DNA of 64,000 bases from Leishmania mexicana MHOM/GT/2001/U1103 (GCF_000234665.1 NC_018324.1:1794942-1858941); one strand, 5' to 3'; numbered from the stretch's first letter, positions 1 to 9,911 are shown. A program made the numbers and translations. The notes: generated by a model from the letters alone, not told the origin.

Positions 1-731
1 TGTGTCGCCTTGTTTATTTTTTCTTATCTTCCCTACCTTAGCATCGCCAGCAGCGAACGTACAGCACAGGTTTTCTGGGTGGAACTTCTCCAGACATTGC
101 ATCTGAATCTTCTTATGCTGCGGGTTGGTGCACCGCGTCGCACTTGACGGTGTCCATGCGGCACCAACCTGTTAGCAAGGCCAGAAATAGGAAAAAAAGA
201 TAACAGAGACTTCTCTCGGACACGCGAGACAGAGGCGCCGTGTTCGCTGCCATCTGCGAGTAAAAAGAGCACACCGCACTCTCTACCGCTATCTCACACA
301 AAGACAGCTTCTCTGTTTACGCTGAAGGAGACAGCGGAAAAGCAAAGACGGTTGACGACTGCGGTGCAGGAGTACTTTTCTAACGCAGAAATGTTGCGGG
401 TTTTGTGCGGCTCGTGTTTTCTCTCCATTCCCTTCCTTGTGACCCTCTCGCACGTCTTCTCTCTCCCCCCACACACAAACACACCGCACTTCCATCCGCT
501 GTGCATTCAGCGAGCACAGTCCTGCAACCCTGCCCGTTGGAGAGCGCTGGCATAGCGCCGCCTCTCGTCTCCTTCTCCCATCTTCAAACGTCGTTCTGGT
601 TTACTGCTCTTCCTCTCAGGCGTTTTGGCTCTGTCGGTGCGCGCCACACACCATTTCATCCAACAGTCACCTCTGTCCCGCTTCTTTTTTATTATTTCCC
701 GTGCACCAGAGAGGCAAGAGAGAGGAGCGTT

Positions 732-747
732 TGTGTGTGTGTGTGTG
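732..747. repeat. TG dinucleotide microsatellite
   Basis: Eight uninterrupted TG units inside the leader region of the first gene. Confidence 0.9.
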
Positions 748-978
748 CATGTGAAGGTATGCTTGCATGCATGTCTGTGAGTATGTATACACCTACATAT
801 CTCACCCTGTTTCACGTGCACTCCATTTGCCGGTGTTGACGACCTCCCCCTCTTCCTTCACAGATACATACACACACACGCGCGTACGTCTAGACAGGCA
901 CACAGCACCTCTCAGTCCTTCGCGGGCATCTTCATTAGCTCTTCTCCCCCTTCTCTCCATGCGCGCCGGCTGACAATA

Positions 979-980
979 AG
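979..980 (+). promoter_or_regulatory. Candidate spliced-leader acceptor AG for the first gene
   Basis: A CT-rich tract at about 937-960 is followed by the AG at 979-980 (ataag), 71 nt before the ATG at 1052. No AG lies between the second CT tract (about 995-1041) and the ATG, so this is the nearest upstream site. Inferred from composition only. Confidence 0.35.
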
Positions 981-1051
981 TTGCGGTGCAGAATTTTTTA
1001 CGCCCATTCCTCCGTTCCCCTCTTTTCGCCCCTCGCCCTCAACGCGCCGCA

Positions 1052-4003
1052 ATGAACATCCACATATCCGGGAATCTGAGGAAACCGACCGTGATCTTTA
1101 TCGCCGGGTGGCCCGACACCTGTGATGTCTTCCGCGACAACATCATGGCCACTTTGGCCACGGACTACCGTATTGTTGGAGTGACGTTGCCCGGATTTGA
1201 CGACGAGCATCCATTTCTGGAGGAGCTGCGCAAGCGAGACGACGCGGCGAGGCTGAGACAGCTAGGGAAATTGCGGTGCGCGGCAACGGGGTCCACGTGG
1301 GCGAGCACACTTTCGCCAATGCGATTGCTCACCTCCGCCGACGCTGCCCCGCGACCGAACGACAGCAGCAGCAGGAGCGGCGGGGCATGCGCGAGCACAC
1401 CGCTGCAAGTATTCGGTCTTTCCTTTCGCTGCGCCGCTTTAGAGCCCTTCCGCACTTCCTGGAAGGGTCATAGCTTCCAAGATCTCGTGACGCTACTCGA
1501 AATTGCGGTGGACACAGCCATGGAAACATGTAATTACTACCCATCTGTACGGTCGCCCATCTCCTCGGAGGTGCAGGCGAGCGCAAGACGCAGCGGCGGC
1601 GGCGAAACGGAGACATCAGAACCCGCCACCGATGCGTTTGCGGCGCATCAGTTGCCACCCACATACACTCGACCAGTGCTAATCGCGCATGACTGGGGAT
1701 GCCTGCTGGCCTACGAGCTTCTCCTTGCCAGGCCAAGATTCTTCTCCCGCATCGTCGCCCTCGATGTCGGCGCGTACTGTTTTGAGAGCGACGCTGCTCA
1801 CGTTGAGCGCATGTGCGTGTTGGTATCCGGGCAGGGCAAGGGCAAGCCAAATGACATGGCCCGCAGCCCTTTTGCAGCAGCTGAGAGTCAGTCCGCATTC
1901 AAACAGGAGAAGGCTGCCAATTTATCCGCCTCGGGGCGGGAGGCGGACGCTCTCGCTCAGACTACAGCCACCTGTGATTCAAACTTGGCTCAACAGGGAC
2001 GAAGGGTACCGGTAGCTGACGCTGTACCGGCCCTCACGCTACTTCAACGACAGAGTAGCTCTCTCCTGGACGGCCCGCCGACCCTGTCAACGCTGCCGCA
2101 GATGCGCAGCGGTCCCTCCACTCCAGGGACGAAGCGCTCTCTCGCTTCGCAGTATGCCATCCGCCGGCGCAGGGGCGCCGCGCTACCGCAGGGTGCTGAG
2201 ACGCGCAAAACGCTTTTCATTGTCCTCTACCAGTTTTTTTTGATCGCCTGTGAGCTGTTCGTGCCCCATCGCCTGGGGCGCTGGCTGGTGGGGTGGTTTG
2301 CGAATGTCTCCGGGAGACCCTCCTACTCGTACGACCCACAGATGGTGGCCACGCCGCCGATGGAGCTGCTGAACCACACCCTCAACGCACAGTTCTTTGC
2401 GCAACACCCCTTCGCTCTGGAAAACCGGGGCGCCCTGCAGCTGCCCATGCTACTGCAGACGGAGGAGCCCAAAGTCTCTCCATCATCCTCTTCAGCGGCA
2501 GCAGCAGCTACGGTGGAGGCGGGCTACGGCACGGACAGGGGGCCTGCGCAGCCAACGACCGCCGGTTGGAAGATCATGCTCATCCCATATTTGGAGAAGT
2601 TATCCGTGACAGCTTTCCGTGGCAGCGGAACGCCTGGGAATCAGGGTCTGATGCAGTCGAGCGGACGACGCCTGTCAGAACGTGGGGTCGGCGAGACTTT
2701 TGAAGGAAACTGCGGCACCGTTCGCAAGTCCAGGCATTCTGGGCGGGCACAGCGGCACTGGTTCTACGGCAACTCCTCCACAGACAGCTGCGCAGGCGCT
2801 GATGGGATGGGCGACACTTCGGAGGGTGACGATGGTGCTGGCAGAAGCGGTGCCACGTTTGACAAGAAGAACCCGACAGACGGCGCGCACGTCGTCTTCT
2901 CATCGTACGCAAAGGGTGCCGACATGGTGTTCGATGAGTGGAACTCACTCGCCACCGACACGCGCGACATCGTCGATATGGGTCCCAGCGGTCTCGGCAG
3001 CAGCGGCGAACTTGACCCGTATGCTCCCGTCAACGGCATCGCTGCACCGGTGTGGGTCACCGAGGATCCACTCACACTCACAGGCGCGCAGAGCTTCAGG
3101 GAGACGTACAGGGCAACAAGGGTTAACAGCAAGGATGCCAGTTTCTTGATGGCTGCCGACGGCACCTTTGCTAGCGACGGCGGTCGCGCTGACGTCTTTG
3201 GCGTCTCTTCCAACACTGGTACAAGGCAAATGCACATGGCAAAGCGGCGCCTCTTCTACCAGGCCGTCGTCTTTCCACCGTTGAATAACGGGGCTACCGG
3301 GTCGTCGTCGACGTCTTTTTACGGCGACCTCGACGATGGCGACTCAGGTCGCAGCTCTGTCGGGTCACGCTCGACGGTGCTGTGCCGATTACGCAAGTCG
3401 AACCGCACCTCTTCACTGCGTCCTCTTGTGCTGGTGCACGCGTCGCCATGGAACTCGTGGATCTACCTCCGGTTCTGGTTGGGGACGTTGGTGCTGCGCC
3501 TCGTAGCACTGGTGTCGTGGCTCCTCGGCGAAAAGCAGTCCACGCAACCGTCGTCTGTGCCGGGCGACGGCACGGCAGCCTCCAGTGCCGCGGGCGCTCC
3601 GAGCAAGGCGTCATCGAATGTCATGACCACAGCGATGACAACAATATATCGTCGACTGCCTGCTACGCCCTCACTCGCGGCAGATGTTTCCACTCTGCCG
3701 GGGAACGGCGACGTCGTCTTGCAGCCAAAGAGCCATGCGCCGCTGGTAACGCAGCGCTACTTTGTGCCGCTGCCAATTCCCATTCTCTTCATGTACGGCG
3801 GCGAGAAGCGCGTTATGTTTCACGCCGACCACTGGTGCTCGTACATACGCCAATATCAGCGGCCCCGTGACGGGATCTCCGATGTGGTCGAGGTGCAGGG
3901 TGGCGGCCACTGGTTCTTCGCTGAAAAAAAGTATCAAAAGAAAGTGGCTGATCGCATCGCTGAATTCCTCGTGGCAGAGCCAACGACGCCGTATGAAGTC
4001 TGA
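1052..4003 (+). CDS. Very large alpha/beta hydrolase, epoxide-hydrolase-like
   Basis: 983 residues from the first ATG; the frame is open back to a GTG at 986, but that stretch resembles leader sequence. The N-terminus has a strand plus oxyanion-type loop (FIAGWPDTCDVF, about residues 10-25). A nucleophile elbow reads LIAHDWGCLLAYEL with Asp214 in the nucleophile position, as in epoxide hydrolases and haloalkane dehalogenases. The C-terminus has a late strand (PILFMYGGEK) and a catalytic-type His at about 953 in GGGHWFF. Between these lie long Ser/Gly/Ala-rich insertions (about residues 240-380 and 470-790) and two hydrophobic segments (about 385-410 and 805-825) that could be lid helices or membrane contacts. 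Typical family members have about 300 residues, so this one is three times longer. The usual acid after the GGEK loop is not obvious, since Arg and Val follow. The substrate is unknown. Confidence 0.8.
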   Translation: MNIHISGNLRKPTVIFIAGWPDTCDVFRDNIMATLATDYRIVGVTLPGFDDEHPFLEELRKRDDAARLRQLGKLRCAATGSTWASTLSPMRLLTSADAAPRPNDSSSRSGGACASTPLQVFGLSFRCAALEPFRTSWKGHSFQDLVTLLEIAVDTAMETCNYYPSVRSPISSEVQASARRSGGGETETSEPATDAFAAHQLPPTYTRPVLIAHDWGCLLAYELLLARPRFFSRIVALDVGAYCFESDAAHVERMCVLVSGQGKGKPNDMARSPFAAAESQSAFKQEKAANLSASGREADALAQTTATCDSNLAQQGRRVPVADAVPALTLLQRQSSSLLDGPPTLSTLPQMRSGPSTPGTKRSLASQYAIRRRRGAALPQGAETRKTLFIVLYQFFLIACELFVPHRLGRWLVGWFANVSGRPSYSYDPQMVATPPMELLNHTLNAQFFAQHPFALENRGALQLPMLLQTEEPKVSPSSSSAAAAATVEAGYGTDRGPAQPTTAGWKIMLIPYLEKLSVTAFRGSGTPGNQGLMQSSGRRLSERGVGETFEGNCGTVRKSRHSGRAQRHWFYGNSSTDSCAGADGMGDTSEGDDGAGRSGATFDKKNPTDGAHVVFSSYAKGADMVFDEWNSLATDTRDIVDMGPSGLGSSGELDPYAPVNGIAAPVWVTEDPLTLTGAQSFRETYRATRVNSKDASFLMAADGTFASDGGRADVFGVSSNTGTRQMHMAKRRLFYQAVVFPPLNNGATGSSSTSFYGDLDDGDSGRSSVGSRSTVLCRLRKSNRTSSLRPLVLVHASPWNSWIYLRFWLGTLVLRLVALVSWLLGEKQSTQPSSVPGDGTAASSAAGAPSKASSNVMTTAMTTIYRRLPATPSLAADVSTLPGNGDVVLQPKSHAPLVTQRYFVPLPIPILFMYGGEKRVMFHADHWCSYIRQYQRPRDGISDVVEVQGGGHWFFAEKKYQKKVADRIAEFLVAEPTTPYEV

Positions 4004-4602
4004 CGCGACGTGCATGGACGTTGCCACGCGCCTGGGCAGAATCCGCTACACGGTCACGGTCCGATCGCTTCCTTGTGTATGTGTGCGTATTTCTTCGCTT
4101 GCGACTGCGGTGATCTATCTTGGTCATGTCTCTGCGTATTTACGTGTGTTTTCGTGGAGGCTTACCTCTTCCTTTTGCACGCGAACGCGCGCTCACGTGT
4201 ACGTCCTCTTCGCCGACATAACCCCCTTTGTGAACTGCTCTTCCCAGAGCATGTGTGTTTATGTATCTCCATCTCGGCACGCTGCGTGTCAAGTGGGCGA
4301 CGTTGTCTTCATGCTTTTGTTTTGAGGGGCTCATGCTCACCCCGGTAACGCCCACCACCTCAGCGCGTGGTATCAGTGCCGACTACCCACGCTATCTGGA
4401 AAAGCCACGAGGCTGCCGACTGCCCCTGGGTACAGCTGGCGGATGCTTCGTGTTGGTGCGCCAGGCCCAGAGCCGCTCTGCGCGGAGGCGACTTGCTGCC
4501 ATCATGGTATGCTTGTACCAGCACACTAGGAAGCGTGTCGAGGACTGGGTACGTATTGGAGAACAAGAGGCACGCCGATCGGCTCCACAGCGCATGCCTG
4601 CG

Positions 4603-4862
4603 AAGCGTACGGCACCTCCGACGTCCCGGGCGGGTGGGCTGTGGGGAGGCGCGCCGCCGGCGGGTGGACGAGAGAGGGAGGGGGAGGCCAGAGAGAGAGC
4701 TGGTTGGACGCGTGGCCCGATTCGATGGCAGGGCAGGGTGGGCGCGTCCCAGACGACCTGGATGTCGCCGTGGTGCGGCAGCGGCGGTGGAGCAGCTGTG
4801 GTTGCGTAGACGCGTATATGGATTCTCGTGTTCGTGGTGGAATACGGACACGTTGAAGAGAA
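4603..4862 (+). mobile_element. SIDER-like retroposon relic, internally deleted copy
   Basis: Two blocks match the element at 34104-34714. Block 1 is 4603-4650 against 34104-34152, identical except for a one-base indel. Block 2 is 4653-4862 against 34505-34714: 210 aligned bases with no gap and five mismatches counted by eye (about 98% identity). The 352 bases between the blocks in the other copy are missing here. It sits in the presumed 3'UTR of the large hydrolase, the usual place for Leishmania SIDERs (short degenerate retroposons related to ingi/RIME). The GC-rich stretch 4330-4602 may belong to the same or a second relic. The SIDER assignment rests on location, size and composition; I could not compare with a consensus. 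Confidence 0.6.
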
Positions 4863-5440
4863 TCGAGGAAGTTTGAGATGTGGTGGTGGTGGGAGAGGGA
4901 GCTGCCTGCAGCGGGGACGTTTCCAGGTGGGTAGCGCAGCGAATCGTTTTAACTTTTTTGTTGAGAGTCTGCTTATCATCCACGGTTCTGTGGCTGCTCG
5001 CCTTTTAACGCACATCTATCAAGGGTGCGGAAAGATTATAGAAGAGAACGGTGTTGTCCTTCATGAATGGCAGGGTAGCAATGCTTCATACCACGAGAGG
5101 TGATCTTCGAATGGTGGAAAACGTCGATGAATAACAAAAGGACTGGAGTGGTGTGTTGACGCGAGCCGCCGAAGGCACAAGCTTCTCGAGCGGTATCTAG
5201 GGTAAGCAGGCTGGGCGGGTTTCTACATCCCCCCTCCCGACATGATCTCAAGCGCCCCCCCCCCCTCGATGCAGTCTCACTGTTTTGGTGTCTGTAATTC
5301 GTTGCTTGGCACGGTGGTGTCCTTATGAGGGTTTGGAGGAGGTTTTCGGTGCGGACAGACAGCTAACGTGCCGCCTTCATGGAAGGGTCTGGTAGACTGA
5401 CCTCATCATGTTCTTCCCTTTTTTCTTCCGACACTCTGTT

Positions 5441-5442
5441 AG
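5441..5442 (+). promoter_or_regulatory. Candidate spliced-leader acceptor AG for WDR55-like gene
   Basis: A strong pyrimidine tract (about 5410-5429) is followed by the first AG at 5441-5442, giving a 5'UTR of about 21 nt before the ATG at 5464. Confidence 0.6.
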
Positions 5443-5463
5443 ACTTAGCAACTCCAGCAGGCG

Positions 5464-7647
5464 ATGGAACTCGACAATCTCAAGGAAGATGTCCTCATGG
5501 GGGACACGAACGAGGTCACGGTACCGGCAGCGATCGTAGCCTCGGCCCCGGTGCTCGATATTGGCTTCCATCCAAGGCTGCCAATCATGGCGACTGGCCT
5601 CGTCACCGGTGAGGTGGAAATCTACAAGCGTAAAAGCGTCGATGAAATGGTGAAGATACCCTTGCAAAACGATTTCTCATCATGGATCTTCTCCGGGCAG
5701 TACCGCGAGGACGAAGTGGTGATGAACTACCACCACCAAAATATGCTGATGCACCCCTCCGGCAGCGTCTCGTCGATGGAGTTCACCGACGATGGCAACT
5801 ACCTCGTTAGCGCCAGTGGTGACCGCACGATATCAGTGATGGATTGTGTCTCACTCCGCCTTGTCATCCACATTCCGTCTGAGGAGGTGCGGGTCCGCAC
5901 GGCGGGCAAGAAGAAGCTGAACTCCATGAGCAAAAAGAACGATCCGAGTGCGAAGAGCGGAAAGGCGACAGGGAAGAAAGCAGCGGCCACGGGGCGCAGT
6001 AGCAGTATTGGCTCAATGGTGCCGGTGAATCCGCACAAATACGGCATCTCCTCTCTCAACGTCTGCGACGAAAATCTGATAGCAACAGGAGACGACGACG
6101 GGCTTATTGCGGTGTGGGACATGCGCGAGCGAAGGCCTGTCCATGTGTACCACGAGCACGGCGACTACGTGTCGCAGCTGTGCTACTTCACAGACGCCCA
6201 AGAACTCGTTTCCAGCAGCGGCGACACCTGTCTCGGTGCCTACGACATGCGCGCCGGGAAAGTTCGTGACTTTAGTGTGCGCCGAAAAGACGAGCTAAAC
6301 TGCTTTGCCTTCATCAACAGCAGTGGCGTCAGCAACGCGACTTTCATCCCAAGTATTGTGTGCGGTACACCTCATGGCGGGCTGCCGCTATGGAAGTATG
6401 GCTCGTGGGCTCGTCCGTACGACGTGATGGACCGCCACCCTGCAGAGTGCGAGGCCATCATATCTTTTCACGGTGAGAACACCTCCTTCAACCACAACCT
6501 CATCCTGACCGGCGCGTGTGATGGACTGGTGCGGGTGCTGCAGATGTACCCGGTGCGGCGCAATCTCTGCCAGCTGAGCGCACGCGACTACACCTACTCT
6601 CACGCGAGCGTTCTCGGGATCCAGAGCAGTAGCGGTGGGCACCAGCAACAAGGCAACTACGTGGTGCGTCGCGCGCGTGGGCAGGAGGCGATCAGCCGAA
6701 TGCGCGTGTCACACGACGCGAACCTGCTCGCCGTCAGCGGCTCGGACAACATTATTGACTTTGTCGATATCGCTTTCATGAACGACGAGGCAGAACTCGA
6801 TCAACTCCGCGGTCGCGCAGAGCAGCGCCATCTGCGCACCCTGCGCGATCTCGACCGCGAGTTGGAAGAAGAAGAGAAGCGCGAACGCCGTCTCGTGGAA
6901 GGCTCTGGAGCCGACAGTGAGAACGAGAAAAACGACTTTGACGAAGCGAGCAGCGACTCGTCCAGCAGCGGCGCTTCATCTCAGTCAATCGAGGATAGCG
7001 ACACCGATGTCGAGACGGAGGTCGACGTGCAGGCGAAGCTGGCTTGGCGCGAGGCTCTGCAACAGAAGTTTGCAAAGATCGGCATTGCGCAAAAGAAGCG
7101 CACCCATTCCGACAGCAGCAGCGACGATGATGACGACGATGGCGCTCCAGCAGCGAATAAGAAGACCTCAGAGAAAGCGCTGCAGAGGTCTGACGTTAGA
7201 GGGCCGAAAACAGCGAAGTCCAGGGATCGTGTCGTCGCATCCGTACGGTCGCCCTCTTCAGACACCGCTGCACCTCTGCCAAAAAAGGTCTCCAGACACG
7301 TGGACAGTGGTATGGCAGGCACCGGCACGGCATGCACTCAGAAGGCGCTCAAAAAGAAGAGGCAGGCCCTCGTCGAGACTTCCGCGTCGTCGGCAACTAT
7401 GGAAGCCCCTGACACCGCCAACGTGAACCCTACCTCCGTGGCGGCGTCTTCTGTTGAAGCGGTGGCGTCGATGGACTCGATGGAGGTGTACCGGACGGAG
7501 CGGCAAAAGAAGCGCGAACGCGCCGCGGCGGCCCGCTGGCTGAAGGAGGAGCGCCGGAAGAAGATCAACTTTACATATGAGAAGCGCCGCAGACGCGTGG
7601 GTGGCTTTTTCGGCGACATGGCGAGCAGAGACGACGACAGCGATTAA
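5464..7647 (+). CDS. WD40-repeat protein, WDR55/JIP5-like ribosome-biogenesis factor
   Basis: 727 residues from an ATG preceded closely by a pyrimidine tract and AG. The N-terminus has the WDR55/Jip5 opening (VLDIGFHPRLPIMATGLVTG, about residues 32-51), then WD40 blades to about residue 440: SSMEFTDDGNYLVSASGDRT, GISSLNVCDENLIATGDDDG, and blades ending in dipeptides such as WD and YD. A Lys-rich insertion (about 145-180) interrupts the propeller. Residues about 460-600 are acidic and Ser-rich, followed by a basic tail ending near RRRRVGGFFGDM, comparable to the FFADL-type C-terminal motif of Jip5/WDR55. Known family members (about 380-490 residues) are nucleolar and act in rRNA processing; the same role is inferred here. 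The acidic/basic tail lengthens this copy. Confidence 0.75.
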   Translation: MELDNLKEDVLMGDTNEVTVPAAIVASAPVLDIGFHPRLPIMATGLVTGEVEIYKRKSVDEMVKIPLQNDFSSWIFSGQYREDEVVMNYHHQNMLMHPSGSVSSMEFTDDGNYLVSASGDRTISVMDCVSLRLVIHIPSEEVRVRTAGKKKLNSMSKKNDPSAKSGKATGKKAAATGRSSSIGSMVPVNPHKYGISSLNVCDENLIATGDDDGLIAVWDMRERRPVHVYHEHGDYVSQLCYFTDAQELVSSSGDTCLGAYDMRAGKVRDFSVRRKDELNCFAFINSSGVSNATFIPSIVCGTPHGGLPLWKYGSWARPYDVMDRHPAECEAIISFHGENTSFNHNLILTGACDGLVRVLQMYPVRRNLCQLSARDYTYSHASVLGIQSSSGGHQQQGNYVVRRARGQEAISRMRVSHDANLLAVSGSDNIIDFVDIAFMNDEAELDQLRGRAEQRHLRTLRDLDRELEEEEKRERRLVEGSGADSENEKNDFDEASSDSSSSGASSQSIEDSDTDVETEVDVQAKLAWREALQQKFAKIGIAQKKRTHSDSSSDDDDDDGAPAANKKTSEKALQRSDVRGPKTAKSRDRVVASVRSPSSDTAAPLPKKVSRHVDSGMAGTGTACTQKALKKKRQALVETSASSATMEAPDTANVNPTSVAASSVEAVASMDSMEVYRTERQKKRERAAAARWLKEERRKKINFTYEKRRRRVGGFFGDMASRDDDSD

Positions 7648-8553
7648 AGAAACGTCACAGACGGACGAAGAGAGAGGAGACAGGGTGGGCGGGTGAGTGG
7701 GAGGTGGCTCCGCTCCTCTTTTTCTTTTTTCGTTGTGTACGCACGTCTGTCTGAGCTGGTGGCAGTCGGTATCTTTTGGTACTAACCTGATAAGCGGTTA
7801 AGTCGTGGCCCAGGTGGGCTGCACCCCAGAAAAAAAATGCGTTTTTTTTCCCTCTTGAGCTTGTGCCATATGCCGTAGCACCACAAAAAGGTGCTAGACA
7901 GGGGAGCACGCGAATGACACACCTGGTGCGCTTGTACTCGTATTTCGACGGCAACTGCATCCTGGCGTTCAAGGACGAAAAACAGTACGCGGCACCGTCA
8001 TGAAACCTAAAACGTTATGGGTGTCAAGTGTCGGAACATGACATCCTACCAGCGCACAACGAAGGAGCAAGACACCACTGTAAGTTCACTGAGTGGCCAT
8101 GCGTAGCTGCGCCGTCTCACTGCAGTCCGTGTCTGTGCTGTTCCCATATTCGCCAAACACCAGCATCAGCACCGAAAAGGGCTTTACTCGCTTGCCTCTA
8201 GTGCTGTAGTGCCTCTCGTTTCGCCAGAGGAAGCTGGCTTGCATACATTCTGCTCTCGTGTATGTGCCGTGTCTGCTTTGGCCATATGCACTGCCACACA
8301 CCGCTTCCTGTGCTTGGATGACCTAAGCGATCTCTGCTAAGGTTCTCTGCAAGCTGGTCGCGCGGGGTGCTCCTCGCATTGTAGCAAAAATCGTATCCAT
8401 CAACCACCTATCTCGGTACCTCCCACTTGCACGATTCTTTATGGCTATCCTCTACGAAGTCAAGTGCGAAGCAGCGGTCCCTGTGGTGTCACTCACTTCG
8501 ACACTCTTTCCCATGTAAAGTTTTTTTCGCGGAAGCTCTACTGTCGTTTTACC
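7648..8553. other. Intergenic region, one possible micro-ORF
   Basis: No gene of normal size is visible. A 29-codon frame (7914-8003, ATG to TGA) lies downstream of a T-rich tract and AG (about 7841-7859) and has unusually protein-like content; it is listed as a finding, not as a gene. The rest is spacer, and the minus-strand frames across it look random. Confidence 0.65.
8534..8535 (+). promoter_or_regulatory. Possible spliced-leader acceptor AG for Cys-rich protein gene
   Basis: A short T tract (about 8520-8527) is followed by GGAAG, with the AG 19 nt before the ATG at 8554. The pyrimidine tract is short, so an acceptor further upstream is possible. Confidence 0.35.
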
Positions 8554-9045
8554 ATGCCTCTTCTCCCCGCCTCCAAAGGAAAGGACGCCGCTACGGCGCC
8601 TAAAAAAAAGGTGCACCCGCCGGAGCCCTGCGGTTGCGGTGTTGACACCTATCGTGCACCCCCTAAAGGCAAGAAAACGCCCGCTGTTATCGTGCACCAC
8701 CCCGCCTGTGTGTACCAGCGCACCACGTGCGACGCCTATCCCCATCTCCCGCGGTGCACGACGTGTCAGGAGCCGTGCAAGTTTTGCCTCGGCAAGAACC
8801 GCTGGTGCCCCCACTGCTACGAGAAGCAGTGCACGTTCCGTTACAAGCGTGTTGTCATTGGCGTCGAACCGATGACTGGCGCTGATGTGGGACCTGGAAA
8901 AGGTGAGCTGGCATTCTCCTTAGCCCGCCGTGGCACCTCGCGACGCCGAACTACGGTGCGCTTGGTGGACGGGAAGCGCAAGGCACCCAGTATGCAACGC
9001 AACGGCTCTGTGCAACGACGAGGCACAAACGTTGCGGCGAGCTGA
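8554..9045 (+). CDS. Small Cys-rich, probably zinc-binding, kinetoplastid protein of unknown function
   Basis: 163 residues from the first ATG; the longer frame begins at a GTG at 8464. After a basic Ala/Lys-rich start, residues 26-93 hold eleven Cys: C26-x-C28, C52, C59, C68-x2-C71, C75-x2-C78, C85-x2-C88 and C93, with several His nearby (for example H87 in CPHC). Three C-x2-C pairs in 20 residues suggest two compact metal sites. The C-terminal 65 residues are basic, Arg-rich and probably disordered, which could fit nucleic-acid contact. I do not recognise the family. The coding nature is supported by the ordered Cys spacing, codon use and position between two clear genes with proper leader sequence. 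Confidence 0.7.
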   Translation: MPLLPASKGKDAATAPKKKVHPPEPCGCGVDTYRAPPKGKKTPAVIVHHPACVYQRTTCDAYPHLPRCTTCQEPCKFCLGKNRWCPHCYEKQCTFRYKRVVIGVEPMTGADVGPGKGELAFSLARRGTSRRRTTVRLVDGKRKAPSMQRNGSVQRRGTNVAAS

Positions 9046-9765
9046 ACCTCGAAATAGCTGTGAACACATCCATTGAGTCGCGTTTTGTGTGTTTGTGGGG
9101 GGAGGCTAGAACGCGTCTCCCAGCGACCCCCAGATGGCGAGTGAGAAGGGGAAGACTTTATGTACATTAGTGTTTCAGATGCTTGGGGTGCTGTGTGCTG
9201 TCGACGCTGGCGTGCCGTGATGGGAGGGGGCATGCCCACTGATTGTTCTCGCCGTCTACCGCGTATGCGTGTTCGTGTTGTGCACACGAGAACACGGTTG
9301 TACTGACACCTCGCTGGTTTTGCACAGTTGGCTGTAGAACTTGTTCGTCCGATTACCTCGACGTTCTTGTCGAAATCACCACAGCTTCCATTCACGTCCT
9401 CGGGCGTTTTCTGTCTAGTGTGGTGCGCGCGTTGGCACACTTCGCCATGTCTTGAAACGATGCTCTCTCTTTCTCTATTTCCGTTGGTGATGATGGTCGC
9501 GTGCACCGAGGTCGCCATCAGTTCCACCAGAGGTGATGCCCCCCTTTTTTTTGCCAACGATGCAACGACACCCACCCTCAGTGGGGGGTGCGTGTGGGGT
9601 TGGAGTGGGTCTGCGCGTCTGCAGCGGCGCCCTCCTTGGCGACGTTTTCTGCCAGCTTGACGAATGTGCTGCACCCCCGGTCGTTCTCGGCTCCTCGTCT
9701 GGGAGCCGGACTTATCCTTTTCCTTTGCCTTATCGGGGTCTCTTCTTTTCGCATGTGCGCGGATG

Positions 9766-9777
9766 CCCCCCCCCCCC
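9766..9777. repeat. Poly-C run followed by CA repeat
   Basis: Twelve C in a row, then AAA and a CA-rich stretch to about 9794. Confidence 0.9.
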
Positions 9778-9908
9778 AAACACACACACACACATTTACG
9801 TACGCACGTACGTGACTGCATTCGCGCTGCACTCCCAAAAATGTAAATCACCCCCACCTCCAAGTATTCTTGGCGCAAAGATGCAGAAATCTGTAACATT
9901 GCACACTG

Positions 9909-9911
<3 letters not shown>

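Larger units (their letters stand above)
1..1051. other. Intergenic region / 5' leader, no gene seen
   Basis: No credible coding region is visible. Open frames here are short, overlap on both strands and translate to low-complexity Cys/Ser/His-rich text. The DNA is pyrimidine-rich on the + strand, with a TG microsatellite near 732-747, CA-rich stretches near 870-905 and a long CT-rich stretch from about 905 to 1041 leading to the first gene. This is the usual composition of a kinetoplastid 3'UTR / spacer / 5'UTR. Confidence 0.8.
4004..5463. other. 3'UTR / spacer with SIDER-like element
   Basis: There is no credible gene. The first 330 nt are ordinary pyrimidine-rich spacer. From about 4330 the DNA turns GC-rich and structured and leads into the repeat shared with the 34 kb locus, annotated separately. 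After 4865 it returns to spacer, with a short poly-C run near 5255-5265 and the leader of the next gene. Open frames crossing the repeat translate to Arg/Gly-rich text on both strands and are not convincing proteins. Confidence 0.7.

Noticed and set aside
405..839. 144-codon + strand frame at the left end
   Set aside because: Ser/Pro/Cys/His-rich translation of CT and GT repeats with no motif.
986..1051. 22-codon N-terminal extension of the large hydrolase
   Set aside because: It starts at GTG. Kinetoplastid translation normally starts at the first ATG after the spliced leader, and the extension resembles leader DNA.
6917..7426. 169-codon + strand frame inside the WDR55-like gene
   Set aside because: Alternative-frame shadow of the Ser/Asp-rich and Lys-rich region, giving Arg/Thr-rich text.
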